A stretch of DNA of 64,000 nt from Niebla homalea (lineage: Eukaryota > Ascomycota > Lecanoromycetes > Lecanorales > Ramalinaceae). Below are positions 34,862-48,405 of this stretch, piece by piece. The stretch's first letter is position 1. Each line of letters starts with the position of its first letter. Location of the stretch: contig JAHGAU010000039.1 in assembly GCA_019925105.1 (NCBI GenBank), positions 310,001 through 374,000 on the forward strand, in the 5' to 3' direction. Under the pieces are notes generated by a model. The model saw only the letters and a list, made by a program, of their open reading frames with translations, was not told where the DNA came from and ran no database searches. A program made the translations under genes and the position numbers.

Positions 34862-36505
34862 TAGTCGTAATAGTACTGGTTCTTTTACCAGGTTATTAAT
34901 ACAGAGTTCACTTATACCTCTACCTTCCTATTTATCTTATAGATAGGCTACGCGTAAGTTATTTATAGTCAATTTATCGAACCCTTCGTATAGGCTATTC
35001 GATACTTTAAATATTCGTTAATTTACCCGTATTTATTTAGTATATTAGTTAAAGTAAGCTTATAAGCTCTCCTTAAAACTATTTAATTTTAAGGGGGCTT
35101 ATTTAATAAAGTCTTTAATATTATAAAGACCCTTAAAGCCAATAATACGGAAATCCGTTTTAATAATAAGAAGCTTATTAAAGATATTATTTTATTAAAG
35201 GAACAACGTTCTTAAATATTATTAAGGAACTTACGTTTCTTAACTTAAAAATAATATCGGGACTTTAATATTAATAATCTTTATCGTAAAGATCGTTTAT
35301 AACGTATTTATAAAGAAATATATTTAAACTCTATTGAATTACCATTTGTAGATACCGGTAATAAAAAGAAGGATATATTAAAAGCCGGAGTAATACGCTC
35401 TTTTATAAAATTAAGTGAGTTAAACCGTTAACGTATTAAAAAAGTCGGCCACTTTAACGGTACCGGTAATATTTATATATTTATCGATTAACTTAATAGT
35501 ATTATAACGATTAAATTACTTAAGCTTATACTTAATTATATTATTACTTATTTTTTAAAAGAAAACGGCTCTTAAGAAGCTTATAACTGGTGGATTTCTG
35601 AACTTAATAAATCCACTTATAAGATGTTTATTTATTAAAATAACTTAAATCCTCTTTATTCTATATTTAAGAAACGGTTTAAAACCCCGGAGAATTAACT
35701 CCTTAAGCAACTTATATAAATATATTATATACGTAAAGACGTTATTAATTAAAAAAGTATTACCGTATTTATTAATAAAGTAATAATACTTTATTATCGT
35801 ATTAATAACGATACTTAATAATATACCTAATAATAATCTATATAGATAACTTTTAACCGATTTAAAAGCTTTTTATAAAATACTTTAAACCGTCTTATTA
35901 ATAATAACCTTAATAACTTTATTAATAATATCTATATTCATTAGCCTGGCTAATATAAGTCCTATTATTCCTACGGTAAATTAAAGCTTCAGTAAATGAG
36001 CTATTATAGCCTTAATAAAAATGAATTTAATCCCGTAAAACTATATTATACGGAATTACGTTAAATTACCAATAGAATTACTTAATTTAAAAGTAGTAAT
36101 AAATACCGCTTAATTAATAATATTACCCGTAAGGCACTTTTAATACCAGACCCTTTAAGGGTTTATTACCTCTGCTATAATAATAGTGATACCGACCCTA
36201 CTTTTAAGTCCGATAATAAGATTAAGCCCTTACCGTAAAACGAATACGTTAATATATACTGGGTAAACAATTAAACTTACCTTTATAACGAGAAGGGTAA
36301 TATATAGTCCTTTCATAGCTTATATTGGAATAATACCGTTATTACGGTAGTAAAGAACTCGACCGGTTAAATTACGGATATTACGGATTTAAGCGATTTA
36401 ACTTAAGTATAAGGTTTAAATCCACGATTATTTCCCGGGTTAATACCGTATCTTTACGATAATCCTTTAATATACGGTTTTTTCAAATTCTTAATACTAT
36501 AATAC
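34862..36505 (+). pseudogene. Long single frame of element N, gag-like by position
   Basis: One reading frame runs about 1.6 kb (547 codons) from next to the 5' LTR to about 36505. It is interrupted only by TAA and TAG codons (dozens, no TGA seen in the part I read, about 35042-36505), which is what CpA-targeted RIP makes of CAA and CAG. Readable stretches include Y-N-W-W-I-S-E-L-N-K-S-T-Y-K, F-K-K-R-F-K-T-P-E-N, Y-I-R-K-D-V-I-N and F-N-R-F-K-S-F-L. The W-W, R-F-K and helical spacing recall a retroelement capsid (gag), but I cannot name a family. True start and stop are unknown. Integrity must once have been selected or recently copied, since no frameshift is needed over this length. Confidence 0.65.
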
Positions 36506-36659
36506 CTTAATACTTAATAACCGTAATACATTTTTACTTCCCCAGCATACTCGGCGTAAGTTATATTAATTCCTTAGCCTTAAAGCCGCTTTTCATAATA
36601 AGGACTTCTACCTTACCGTCGTTACGAGGGCGTAGCGGTCTTTCTTTTTATGGTATATT

Positions 36660-36821
36660 TATTATATATAATATGCGTATACCAAGAGCTTATCGGGCAC
36701 TAGCACCCAAATAGGTATAGCGGTGCTTGGCGCGCACACTCACCTTCAGCTCCATAGCTAGATAGACAATCATCATACATGTTACACCCACATTTTACTT
36801 CAGTACTCTTAGTACCTGACA
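36660..36821 (+). repeat. Element N 3' LTR
   Basis: 162 bp ending GTACCTGACA. The inner start is mutated (TATTATATATAATATGCG against TGTTATGTGCAATGTGCG) and the outer end is intact. The core, AAGAGCTTATCGGGCACTAG and beyond, is shared by both LTRs. Confidence 0.95.
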
Positions 36822-36899
36822 ACTTCCGGGCTATAATATATAACTTAATGGTCTCCTTTTATAATATTTAAAAGTTAATAAAATATGGTAAAGAATAAA

Positions 36900-38000
36900 A
36901 TAAGAAATTTAAACTTATTTTTAAGTTTTTATCCTTAAAAAGATTAAACGGTACGGTAATAAATACCTTTAACGGTAAAATTAAGGCTCTTTAAAGGGCG
37001 TTTTTTCCTTTATTACCGGAAGTTAATTTAATAAATATTAACGGTATTATATATCCTAAATTAATAATAATAAATAAAATAATAATTTAAAAGATAATAA
37101 TTAAGGTAATTAATAAATTAAAAAAAATAAGGTTCTTAAATTTAATAATATATTAAATAAATTCCTATTTATAATAACGTTATTATTTAAAGAGGTCTTT
37201 ATTTATTTATTTTAAGTTTACCTTAATATAGGATATTACCCCCGTAAATTTAAAGAAATTAAGACGATTATCCTTAAAAAGCCGGTTAAATTAAATTACT
37301 TAAAAATAAAGTTATATAAACCTATAGTATTCCTTCATACGTTAAAGAAAGTTTTAAAAATAATAATTATAAAGATCTTAAATAATTACGTAAAAGAATA
37401 TAAGCTACTTTTTAATTAATAAATAAAAATAAGAAAAGGATAATCGATGGAAACGGCTTTTAAAGGCTTAATTGATAACGTATATATAATATAAGGCTAT
37501 AAAAAAAAGTACGTTATAAGTCTTCTTTCCTTAAATATTATAAAAACGTTTAATAAAGTAAATTATTAAAGGTTATTATATAATTTACGGAAAAAAAGGG
37601 TTTTATTTTTTTTTATAAATTAAATAAAGAATTTCTTAAATAACCGAGTAATATTAATTAGCTTAGGATATAAAATAAATATAATAAAGCCCGTAATAAT
37701 AGGGATTCTTTAAAGGTTATTTATTTCCTTAATTTTATTTTTATTCTTTAACGGCCCGTTTATTAAAGACTTAATAAAATTAAAATAAAAGGTTTAAATA
37801 AAAGGCTTTATTAATAATATTTACTTCTTAATTTATAATACGTTTACTTATATAAATTATTTAAAGTTAAAATAGGCTTATAAAGTCTATTTATAATAAG
37901 TAAAGATATATAAAGCTTAATTTACCCCGTATAAATATAAACTTATTTATATAATAAGGAGCCTAAAACTGTACGATATAATAGTTACGGTAAACTTAAA
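36900..38000 (+). pseudogene. LINE-d reverse transcriptase remnant
   Basis: Seen blocks: A-F-K-G-L-I-D-N near 37455; S-L-N-I-I-K-T-F-N-K-V-N-Y near 37520-37570 (from L-D-I-x-K-A-F-D-x-V-N-H); the P-Q-G-S region near 37700-37720; and G-F-I-N-N-I-Y at about 37803-37823 in place of the catalytic F-x-D-D. The catalytic residues are changed and the frame is closed by TAA and TAG. Confidence 0.8.
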
Positions 38001-39618
38001 TAATATAACGGTAAAACCGGAAGTTAATATTAAGGTATTTAATTTATAAATTAATAAGAAACTAGATTAAAAGGACTATATAAGAAAAATTTAAAAGAAA
38101 ATAATTTTATAAGAAAAAGGCTTTATTTACTTTATAATATTAATATAAAAAGCTATTTTATAAAAGGTTAAAATTATTTATTAAATAATTATAAAGCTTA
38201 TATTAATGTACGTAATAATTATTTAATACGTATTTAAGGACATATTTAAATATAAAAAAGAACCTGTCCGGTAATTATAAAAAGTTTAAAATTAATACCT
38301 AAAAGTAATAAGTAAAGTATATAAAGTAACTTCCGTCCCGATATTGGAATTTAAAATCTTTATATTATTAATAAAGTTAACCCTTAATTAAATAATTACT
38401 TAAGTAAAACTTAAAAAAATATGAATTTAATTATATTAATAAGAAACGAATGTATTTATTAAAATTATAAAAGGCCTCGGATAAAAAAACGTAAAGAAAC
38501 GGTATTTATTCCTTCTATAGAAATTAAATTAAAATAAGTTAAGAAAAAGGTTAACTTAACTTACCTTTAAGAAATTAACGTAAAAATATACGGATCCTTA
38601 CTTAAAATAAGAATAACGGAGGAAAAGAAGGTTATAAAAATAAAATTAATAATAATTACCTTATAAATTATAAAAAGGTAAATAGAGCGTTAACGTAAAT
38701 ATAAAGAATTAATCCCTTAAGGGCGACGGTACCCGGCTTTAAATAACGATAAGGTTATTAATAAATATTTCCGGCGTTACGGGATTATAAAAAAAGGTAA
38801 TAACGTATTAATAATTTAACTCCGGATAAATAAAAACGGCTTAACTTACTTCCTTTTTATTATATATACCGGTAACCGGATTAACGTTAATTATAAATAT
38901 AAATAACGGAAACAGGATACTATATACGTATTAATCTCTTATTTACTATTTAAAAAGCTTAAATTAAAATTAATTAAAAGGATAAAGATTAATAATTATC
39001 GTTAAATACTTATTAATAAAAAAGGTATTAAAGTAACCGTTAAATTTATAATAATTATAGGCTTATTATTATAATTTAACTTAATTAAAAAATAAATAAA
39101 ATGGTCGAAAACTTAATTAAGAAACCTCGCCGTTAACCCGGGGGTAAAAAGTAGTAACGGGAAAATTATACTTAATAGGGGGCTAAAAGGGCTATAGATA
39201 CCGGAGCGATACAAAAAACGATGTTATATTAATTAATAAAGTTATATAAATAAAATAATAATAATATACGTATTAATAAGGATATTTAATAATATAATTG
39301 AAATTTTGAAATTTTAACATTAAATAAACCCGTAAGATAACGGAAGGGCAATAGGTTTAAAGGTAACCCTTAAATAAATTTAATTATAATATTATAGATT
39401 TTCTTAAAAAAGGCGTATAAATAAGTTCTTACTTTTTAAACGGTTATAAATATTCTTAACCCTTAAAACGAAAATAAAGGCTAGGTAAATACCGGTTTTT
39501 ACTCTTAATATAATAGATATCGGGTTTTTACGGTTATTAGTAAGGTTAAATAGCCGAGTATGAAGGAACGCCGGAATTAGCCTAGCTAGATCCGTAGTAT
39601 AAATAAATCAATCAATCA

Positions 39619-40166
39619 ATATTAACGCTTTTAAGAATAATAGAATATAATGTCTATAATAAAAGAATTAAAATAATAATATTAATATTTAAATTTAAAA
39701 AAGTTAAAAACGTTAACGTTATAATAATATAGGAATTATTATATAGTTTATATATATATTTATTTATTAACTTAAGGGAAGGGTTTTACTTAACCTTTAA
39801 AGGGGATAAAATAACCAGAATATACTTCTTTATAAATAAACGGTTTAACGTAAATAACTAGGATATTACTTATTATAATAAAAACCTTTATATACTCTAT
39901 ATTATAAGGGAAAGGAACTTAAAGGGCGACCTTAATATTTATAACGCGTATAACCCGCCGTTAATTAATAAAAAAGGACCTTTTATGATACCGTGACTTA
40001 AAGAGGTCTTAATTACTTTAAATAAATATATATTACTTAAAGACTTTAACTTATATTACTATATATAAAATAAGGAAGGGCGTATAATAAATTATATTAA
40101 ATCGGATAATTTATTAATAATTACCGCTTGGATTAACTTCTTATTATTAATATTATAAGGGATTAT
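39619..40166 (+). mobile_element. Tad1-like LINE-c, segment 3 (endonuclease)
   Basis: Resumes LINE-c after LINE-d. Carries the endonuclease: G-P-F-M-I-P and L-K-E-V-L near 39985-40015, then L-L-K-D-F-N-L-Y-Y near 40030-40060, and N-K-E-G-R, N-Y-I-K-S-D-N-L-L. Interrupted by CopA-3 at 40167 (left target copy ATTAT, 40162-40166). Its RT and 3' end lie beyond the right edge of the window. Confidence 0.8.
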
Positions 40167-40328
40167 TGTTGAATATGCAGGATCGCCACTTAGGAGATCA
40201 CGTGACGCGGATCAGATTAGATAAGACGGACGTGTTAAACTTAAGTAAGATAGCGGCATATAGCCTTATATATAGTCTTATTTTATATATAGTAATAATT
40301 AAGTAACTTATATTTCTTAACTTTAATA

Positions 40329-40343
40329 GGTTATAAGCCCGGA
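40329..40343 (+). promoter_or_regulatory. CopA-3 primer-binding site
   Basis: GGTTATAAGCCCGGA directly after the LTR, the best-preserved copy of the CopA primer site. It pairs with ...CCGGGCTCATAACC of the initiator tRNA-Met anticodon arm except for one RIP change (G to A). Confidence 0.7.
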
Positions 40344-41229
40344 CTATATATTTAAGTACTTAAATAACGTCTTCTTAATATTTAATTTGGCCTATAAACG
40401 GTAATAAATTTATAATATAAAATATATTTATAAACGATATTTATATATAGGCTATATTATTAAAAAATCGATTTAATTAAGCGTATAATATTATAATTAT
40501 AAATAAAGAAGCCTATTTAATTACTTATATTCTTAAATTAAAAAAAAAGGACATTTTATTAATAAGAATATATAAACCGTTATTTCTTAGCTTTATTAAA
40601 GGCCGTAAACGCTTATATACCGGAGAGTTAAACCGGCGTTAAATTAATAAAGTTAAAACGTAAAGCCTTTAAGGTTAACCTATATACGTAAAGCTTTAAC
40701 CGGGGTTTAAGTAAGAAATTTAGGACGTTAAATAAATATTAAATATATTATAAAATTCTACTGAATCTAAAGCCTTAAAGACCGTATTAAAATTAAGTTT
40801 TTTAAGATTAATTAAAAATAAATTACTTAAATTTAAATATATTTTAACTTAAAATTATTTACTTTAACTTAATTTTAAAAAATAAATACGGGACGGAATA
40901 AATAATTAATAGCTAAATTTCTTAAAATAAAAATTGATCCTTAAGAAAAAAAAGGTTAAGAACCAGCCATTAAATTCTTTAATAAATAATTAAACTTAAA
41001 ATAAGTTTATTTATTATAAATTGTAAAGATTAAAGTTTTTAAATTAAAATAAAATAATTAAAATAAGCTTAAACGCTTTAATTATAAAGATTAAAAGCCT
41101 TTAAGTAAAAAAGGATAGTAATCTTAAGGGTATATATATAGTGCTATAATACGTTATAAAGTTTCGTTTTAAACTTTACCGGAATAAAGAATACTTTAAT
41201 TAATAAAGCTTTATATTACTTATTATTTT

Positions 41230-41964
41230 GATTGATTGATTGATTGATTTGTTTATATATGAGTCTAGTTACTTTAAGTTAATTTCAGCGTTCCATAATG
41301 CTAATGGCTAGGTTATGGTTATTTTAATATTTGTATTTATTTTAAACTTATCGTTTCAATTTTAAAAGGGAAAAGGAAACCGTAATCGGTTAATTTAACC
41401 TTAATTTACCCTAAATATTAACCCGATTTAAATAAAAACCTTTCCTTCGTAATTATTTACCTTAATATTACGATTAAGTTTTTACGTTAACCCGATTAAG
41501 ATTAATAATTATTTTAAATCCTTAATTTATTATTTCCGTTAAGAATCCTTTATTTTTTAACGTTATAGTTTATAATAAAGATTTAATAATAATATTAAGC
41601 TTAATCGGGGAAAGGTAACCCCGATTATATAACTTTATTTTTCTTAATATTTAAACTTTATTTTAAATACTTCACTATATAGTTTTTCGGATTAACTTTA
41701 TTTAATCTTAACTTTAACCTTTTAACGTTAAATTCCCGTAATCCCTTTTTATTAACCTTATATGGCAATTAAGCTTATTTAGGGTTAACTATAGGTACCA
41801 ATAAATCGTTAGATATTTATTACTGTTTTATCTATATTAATTATATAATTTACCGGATAGGGTTTAAAGGCTCTTAATGAAATCGTCTTTTACCCTTGAA
41901 ATGTTCGATTATTCTATAGTTTATCTTTTGTACTTAAAAATGCCATTCCGCCACGCTCGCCCAG
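41230..41964 (-). mobile_element. SINE-like element, copy 2 (SINE-2)
   Basis: 735 bp, minus strand, aligned end to end with SINE-1. The tail appears as (GATT)n at 41230-41249 and the head as CGGAATGGC-containing sequence near 41941-41962. Target duplication TACTTATTATTTT at 41217-41229 and 41965-41977; CopA-2 shows the empty site at about 25372-25385. Both ends are less mutated than the middle. Confidence 0.85.
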
Positions 41965-42333
41965 TACTTATTATTTTAAAGTATATAATAATCCCGTATA
42001 AAATATAGTATTTAAACTTTATTATTCAGTAATATTATCGTATATAAAATACCCTTTTTCCCTTTATACTTAAAGACTTAAGAAAGGAAGATTATCTTAA
42101 TTTAATTAATAAAGATTAAGTTAAAGATAGGGATTATTTATTACCGTAAACGCTAAAGTTATATAATAACTTTAATTTAAGAATATTTAAGGAACCTTTA
42201 ATTGATTTATTAAATATTATTATCTTTAAGTTAAATATAAACGTTAAGAATTAAATATTGTTATTTAATATAAACTATCTTTTACTTTTAAATAATAAGT
42301 TTTTAATATATTAAACGTCGTTAAACTTAAATT

Positions 42334-45300
42334 TGTTGAAATTGAGAGGTATAAGTTGCTTGATTATTATTATGTACAAAGTGAGATTATATATAAGGCT
42401 ATATACCGCTATCCTACTTAGGTTTAACACGTCCGCCTTATTTAATTTAATCCGCGTTACGTAATCTCTTAAGTAGTAATCCTATATATTTAATACTCCT
42501 TTTTAAACTTTATATATAGCCTATAAATTTAACTTATTAAATAACTCCTTTATAGCCTTAACGTTATATCCTTTTATATAAGAGTTTAATTACCGTATTT
42601 ATTAAGTAGCTCCCCTAATTATTAAGTAATTAACTCCCTTAATTATTAAGTTATTAATTCCTTTATATAATTATTATTTACCTATTATTTATTACTTAAC
42701 TTATTATTAGGGCCGCCGTTAATAAGTATACGGTCCTTAAATTATTAATATAATAGTTCCTTAAGGCTTAAAGCCCGTTTAAACTATATAAAGGTCTTAA
42801 TAAATAAGGCCTTTCTTAACCTATTAACTACTTACTCCGTAATATAAATATATTCGAGATTAACGGTATTAACCTTAAGTTATTCTTATAATTAATATAA
42901 TTAAATACTTATATACTTTATCCTTACGTAATATACCGGGTTTTTAATTAATACGATAACCTTTTAATTATTATTATAGATCGTAATAATAAATATATAG
43001 TTAAATTTATTAAGTTATATTTATTTTAATAAATCTTTTAATTAAATAACTTCCTTAATAGCTTACGTTTATCCTATATATTTAACTTTATAAGTAAATA
43101 ACGTTATAATCGGTTACCTTTTTAAAGATTAATAAATCGGTATATTCCTTACGTTAAAAAAATAACTTAAAGTTAACTTATAAATAAAGTCAGCCGTAAA
43201 ATTAAAGTCGGTATATTTATTAAAAGCTTTAAGCTTATCCTTATATATTAATTAAAAGTATATAATAATCCGTAAATAATATATAATTTATTTTATATAT
43301 AATTAATATTAATAAAACGGATTTACGGAATACCGGTTAATAACTATTATTATATAAGCTATATCCGGTTATATACTTAATATAATATATATTAATAAAC
43401 TTACGGTTAATTAATATTATTATTTAAACTCCGGCTTTATTTAATAGCCCTTAAGTAACGGTTCCGGTTTAAAATTAACTTATATAAATATATATATCGG
43501 GTAAGCTTCTTGTTAATATAATTTTATATTATTTTTTTAATATAAGCTTTTTAATTAAAATAGATTATTTAATTTTATCGATTTTAAATAATAATAATAT
43601 TTAAATAATAACTTATTAAATCCAGATTAAATATACGGAATTCTTAATTAAATATAGCCTTTAAGTTTTAAATCTTTTACTTAAACGGATTAATTATTAA
43701 AACGTTATTTATATATATAGTTATAATTATACCGATTTTAAGGTAAAAGAATATATAATAGTCCGTATAGATAAGTTTAAAACCCTATATAATTATAAAC
43801 TTTTAAAAACGATTATATTATAATTATAATAATTACTTTAATTTATATAGGCTTTTTTTAAGTTTATAATAGAGCTTCTTACCGTTTTTATTAATCTTTT
43901 TTTATCTTTTTAATTATTTTATATATACTTTTTCCTTAATAAGACTATAAAAAAACGTTATTTTAACGTTTATTTATTTTAAATCTTAATCGTTAATTAT
44001 TATAAAAGTAAAGAAAACCTTATAACTTATAAATTTTATTATTAAAGTAAACGTTTTATTATAGTCGATACCTTTATGTTATTTAAAGTTACGTATTATT
44101 TACCGGGCCTTATAACGAATTATATTATTATTAATTTTACGTTTAAGGGTATAAATTTACCGTTTTTATAATATCGTTACGCCGGTAAAGATTTAACTTT
44201 ATATAATTAAAACCTAAGTATTATTTTCTTTAAAAAAACCGTATTTATTATCTTTTATTAATTCTTAATTTATCCGGATATATTTATTTATTATAATTTC
44301 TTTATAAGTTTTAAGCTTAATAAGTTTTAAAGTCGTTTTAAGGGATATTAAGGTTAAAAAATATAATAATTCATCCTTATTTTAAGTTAATAAAGCTAAG
44401 AAAAAGAATAGATTTAATAATATATTACGCGGTTTATCCGGAAATATAAGGTTAAGGTTATTTTTAATTAAGTTCTTAATTTATTATTTTTACTTTTAAT
44501 TATAATTAATCTTTAAATTTTTAATTATTAAACTTAAAAAGTTTAATAAAGTTATTTATTAAGTAAAAATTATAGCCGGATATATAGGTTATTTAATAAA
44601 GGTAAAGCTTATATTAATAATATCCGTTTTAATTAAACCGTAATTCTTAAACTTCTTTTTTAAATTAAAATTTTATTAAGGCCTTTTTATTTTTTTAAGT
44701 TCTTAAATTTAATTAATAAGCTTTTTACGATTTAAGTTATTTAACGGTATTATCCGTTTTTCCTTAATATATATATCGTATATATTCTTTATTATAAAAT
44801 TAAACCGTTTTATTTATAGATTAATTACCTTAAAATATTTATTAATCTTTTTATTAAAATTTATTAAAATATATAGTTCCGATTTATTATTAAGTTTAAT
44901 TTAATAACTTATAATTCTTACGTATACGATTAACCTTAAAGTTTATATATAGGATATATCCGGTTTTTTATTATATTAAGCTTAATATAATATTACCTTT
45001 TTAAGTTATATATATAATATTTATATAATTATATAATTTACCGTTTAAACCAGTTCCGGTTAAAAGTTTTTAAACATATTTCTTATTATCCGTATAATTT
45101 TAATTTTCTTATTAATTTCTTAATTAATTTTTTTATTAATTAAATTTTATTTAAAACTTTTACGTATTATTACTTTAAAGATAATCTTATATTATTTTAA
45201 ATAATTTAAGAAAACTTTAAACGTATATTTATTTTTATTATTAATTTAAAAGTATTTAATCTTTTAATCCGGGGGTTATTTATACTTAATTTTAAACTTT

Positions 45301-48300
45301 TTAAACCGTTAAATTACGTCCGATTTATATATTAATAAATAGATTTTTAATATTATAATCTTATTATTACGGAAGGTTACGTAATACGTTATTTTATTAT
45401 ATTTTTAAGGATTAATTATCTTTAAAAGATTTATATAAATAAGCTTAAACGGATTTTCTATATGTTTAAGGTATCCTTTATATAATTAAAAATATAACCG
45501 TTTAATAATATAATACGTATAATAAGTATCTTTAACCTTATTATTATTATAACGTTTACGTTTAAGATTTATCTTAATTAATATATTTATTAATTAAAAT
45601 AATTTTTAAACTTTAAAATAGCTTATATATATATATTAAATAAATATAGTTAAAAATACGTTAAATACCGTTATAATAAGGGTAAGTTCTTATAAATTAA
45701 CTATAAATAAACCGTTTTATTTATTATAAGTAAGCTTTTTTAATTATATATTATCGTCCGGACCATTTATATCGTATTAAGTTAAGTTTTATAGTTTAAA
45801 AGTTACGTTTTAAATATAAAATTAATTAAGTTTATTAAAGAATATACTATATCCGTAAATTTTACCTTAATAAGCTTACTTTTTACTTTATATATTATAT
45901 AAATAATATTTATGCCCCTTATATAATTTATTCTTATTAATCCGGGCCTTAAAAATAAGAATTAATAAGGTTTTAACTTCTTTTAAAAGAATCTTTTCTT
46001 ATAAAAAATATATTAATTATAATTATTATTAAGGATTATTAACTTTTATAAATTTATTAAGGTAATTAATATTATTATCGTTATTTATTATATATATATT
46101 AATAAATAAGAATCTATTATTAAAATATATATAAACGTAATAGTTTCTTTAATAGTCTTAAGCTTCTTAATATAGAATTTTATAGGTTTCTTTTTAAGGT
46201 AAAGGTCTTAATATTTATCTTTAATATATTTATTATTATACCCTTTTTAAGTATAATATTAATAAATAAGTTTTTCCCGGATTTTATTAAAAATCCTTTT
46301 ATTATAACTTTTTAACGTATCCTTATAAACTTATATTAAAACGTTTAATTATTAAATAACCGCTTAAGCCTCCTTATTATAAGTTTTTTATATAATATTA
46401 TAAAATTTAAGAATATTTAAGTTTTATTATATAACCGTTTAAGTAAATACTAAGTATTACGTTTATTATAATTCCTTTAGTTTATTTAAGAATATCTGGA
46501 TAATAAAATAATCCGGGATAATTAAAGAGTTATTAATTATTTTAATCTTAATATAAACTTTTTAATAACGGTTATTATATTTATTAATTATTATATTTAA
46601 AGTTTTTTATAAATTTATAAGCTCTTATATAAACTTTATATATAATCCGGACCCTTATAGCTTATATTAATCCTTAAGTCGTTTTTAGATTATATTTGGG
46701 TTTTCTATAATATTAATTAAATACTTAATATTAATACCGTAATAATTCTTTAAAACTATATATATTTTAAGGGTATCTTTCTTCTTTAATTTTTAAAGGT
46801 TATTAATTATTATTTAATCCTTTATTTATTAACTTTATGATATTTATTATTATTAATTTATTAATAAAAAGATTAAATTTAAAAGAACCTTTTTTATAAT
46901 AGAATTTTTTTAAATTATTATCGTTTATAAAATATACGGAAAACGGTATTAATAAAATATTAATTATATTATAATTATTAATAATATTTAAGTTTAAGTT
47001 TAACGACGTTTAATATATTAAAGATTTACTATTTAAGGGTAAAAAGTAATTTACGTTAAACGATAATATTTAATTTTTAACGTTTATATTTAACTTAAAG
47101 ATAATAATATTTAATAAATCGATTAAGGGTTCTTTAAATGCTTTTAAACCGAAGTTATTATACGACTTTAATATTTACGGTAATAAGTAATCCCTATTTT
47201 TAACTTAATCTTTATTAATTAAATTAAAATAATCTTTTTTCTTTAAGTTTCTAAGTATAAAGGGAAAAAAAGTACTTTATATATAACGATATTACCGAAT
47301 AATAAAGTTTAAATATTATACTTTATATAAAATTATTATATACTTTAAAATAATAAATAATATAAAGCTTTATAAATTAAAATATTCTTTATTTTAATTA
47401 AATTTAAAATAAAACTTTATAACGTATTATAATATTATATATATACCTTTAAAATTTTTTATTTTTTTTTTTTACTTAAGGGCTTTTAATCTTTATAATT
47501 AAGGTATTTAATTATTTTACTTTAATTTAAAGGCTTTAATCTTTATAATCTATAATAAATAAATTCATTTTAAGTTTAATTATTTATTAAAGAATTTAAT
47601 AATTAATTCTTAATCCCTTTTTCTTAAGGATTAATCTTTATTTTAAGAGGTTTAATTATTAATTATTTATTCCGTCCCGTATTTACTTTTTAAAATTAAA
47701 TTAAAGCGAATAATTTTAAATTATAATACGTTTAAATTTAAATAATCTATTTTTAATTAATCTTAAAAAAACTTAATTTTAATACGGTCTTTAAGGCTTT
47801 AAACTTAATAAAGTTTTATAATATATTTAATATTTATTTAACGTCTTAAATTTCTTACTTAAACCCCGGTTAAGGCTTTACGTATATAAGTTGACCTTAA
47901 AGGTTTTACGTTTTAATTCCGTTAACTTAATACTGGCTTAACTTTCCGGTATATAGGCGTTTACGGCCCTTAATAAGGCTAAGAAATAACGGTTTATATA
48001 TTCTCGTTAATAAAACGTCCTCCTTTCTTAATTTAGAAATATAAGTGATTAAATAGGCTTTTCTATTTATAGCCGTAATATTATATATTTAGCCAGATCG
48101 ATTTTTTTTTAATAATATAGCCTACGTATAGGTATCGTTTACGGGTATATCTTATACTATAAATTTACTACCGTTTATAGGCTAAATTAAATATTAAGAA
48201 GATATTATTTAAATACTTAAACGTATAATCCGGGCTTATAACCTATTAAAATTAAGAGGTATAAGTTACTTAATTATTATTATATATAAAGTAAAACTAT

Positions 48301-48405
48301 ATATAAGGCTATATACCGCTATCTTACTTAAGTTTAATACGTCCGCCTTATTTAATCTAATCCGCGTTACGTAATCTCCCAAGTGGCGATCCTGCACATT
48401 CAATA
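42334..48405 (-). mobile_element. Ty1/Copia family A copy 4, complete, minus strand (CopA-4)
   Basis: 6,072 bp with 162-bp LTRs (42334-42495 and 48244-48405) and target duplication AAATT (42329-42333, 48406-48410). CopA-2 at about 25735 shows the uninterrupted host sequence. On the minus strand: LTR and primer site (GGTTATAAGCCCGGATT, 48227-48243), gag, integrase (about 45255-45460), RT (I-Y-I-N-N at 43701-43724), RNase H (near 43060-43100), purine tract AAAAAGGAG (42496-42504), LTR. All frames closed. It forms an inverted repeat with its host CopA-3. Confidence 0.95.

Larger units (their letters stand above)
34698..36821 (+). mobile_element. Small LTR retrotransposon without visible pol (element N)
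   Basis: 2,124 bp with two 162-bp LTRs (34698-34859, 36660-36821), TG...CA ends and target duplication ACTTC (34693-34697, 36822-36826). LINE-b at about 2415-2425 shows the corresponding unoccupied site (ATACTTTTAATTTACGG). The interior holds one long frame with no protease, integrase, RT or RNase H that I can see. The LTRs are unrelated to those of CopA, X, Y or W. Neither a clear primer site nor a clean purine tract is visible. Likely non-autonomous. Confidence 0.9.
31719..39620 (+). mobile_element. Tad1-like LINE-d, full length, split by element N
   Basis: Target duplication ATTAACGCTT at 31709-31718 and 39621-39630 (possibly two bases longer). Without element N the LINE is about 5.8 kb: ORF1 from ATG 31729 to about 33450 with knuckles near 33105-33260, endonuclease (about 33640-34250), RT (about 36900-38000), 3' part and AATC tail (39605-39620). 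Only 10 bp (AAGGGAGAAA) precede the ATG. The 5' end (about 31719-31830) and 3' end (about 39480-39620) are less mutated than the rest. All frames are closed. Confidence 0.9.
40167..42333 (+). mobile_element. CopA-3 (plus), segment 1: 5' LTR, primer site, gag, holding SINE-2
   Basis: 5' LTR 40167-40328 (162 bp, outer half unmutated), primer site from 40329, then gag colinear with CopA-2. SINE-2 (41230-41964) lies inside. Ends at the CopA-4 insertion with target copy AAATT (42329-42333). CopA-3 is the host of four later insertions: SINE-2, CopA-4, CopY and LINE-e. Confidence 0.9.

Noticed and set aside
41895..41912. Pol III B box (GTTCGATTATTC) in SINE-2
   Set aside because: It is on the opposite strand to the A-box match and is not kept in SINE-1, so it does not form a Pol III promoter with it.
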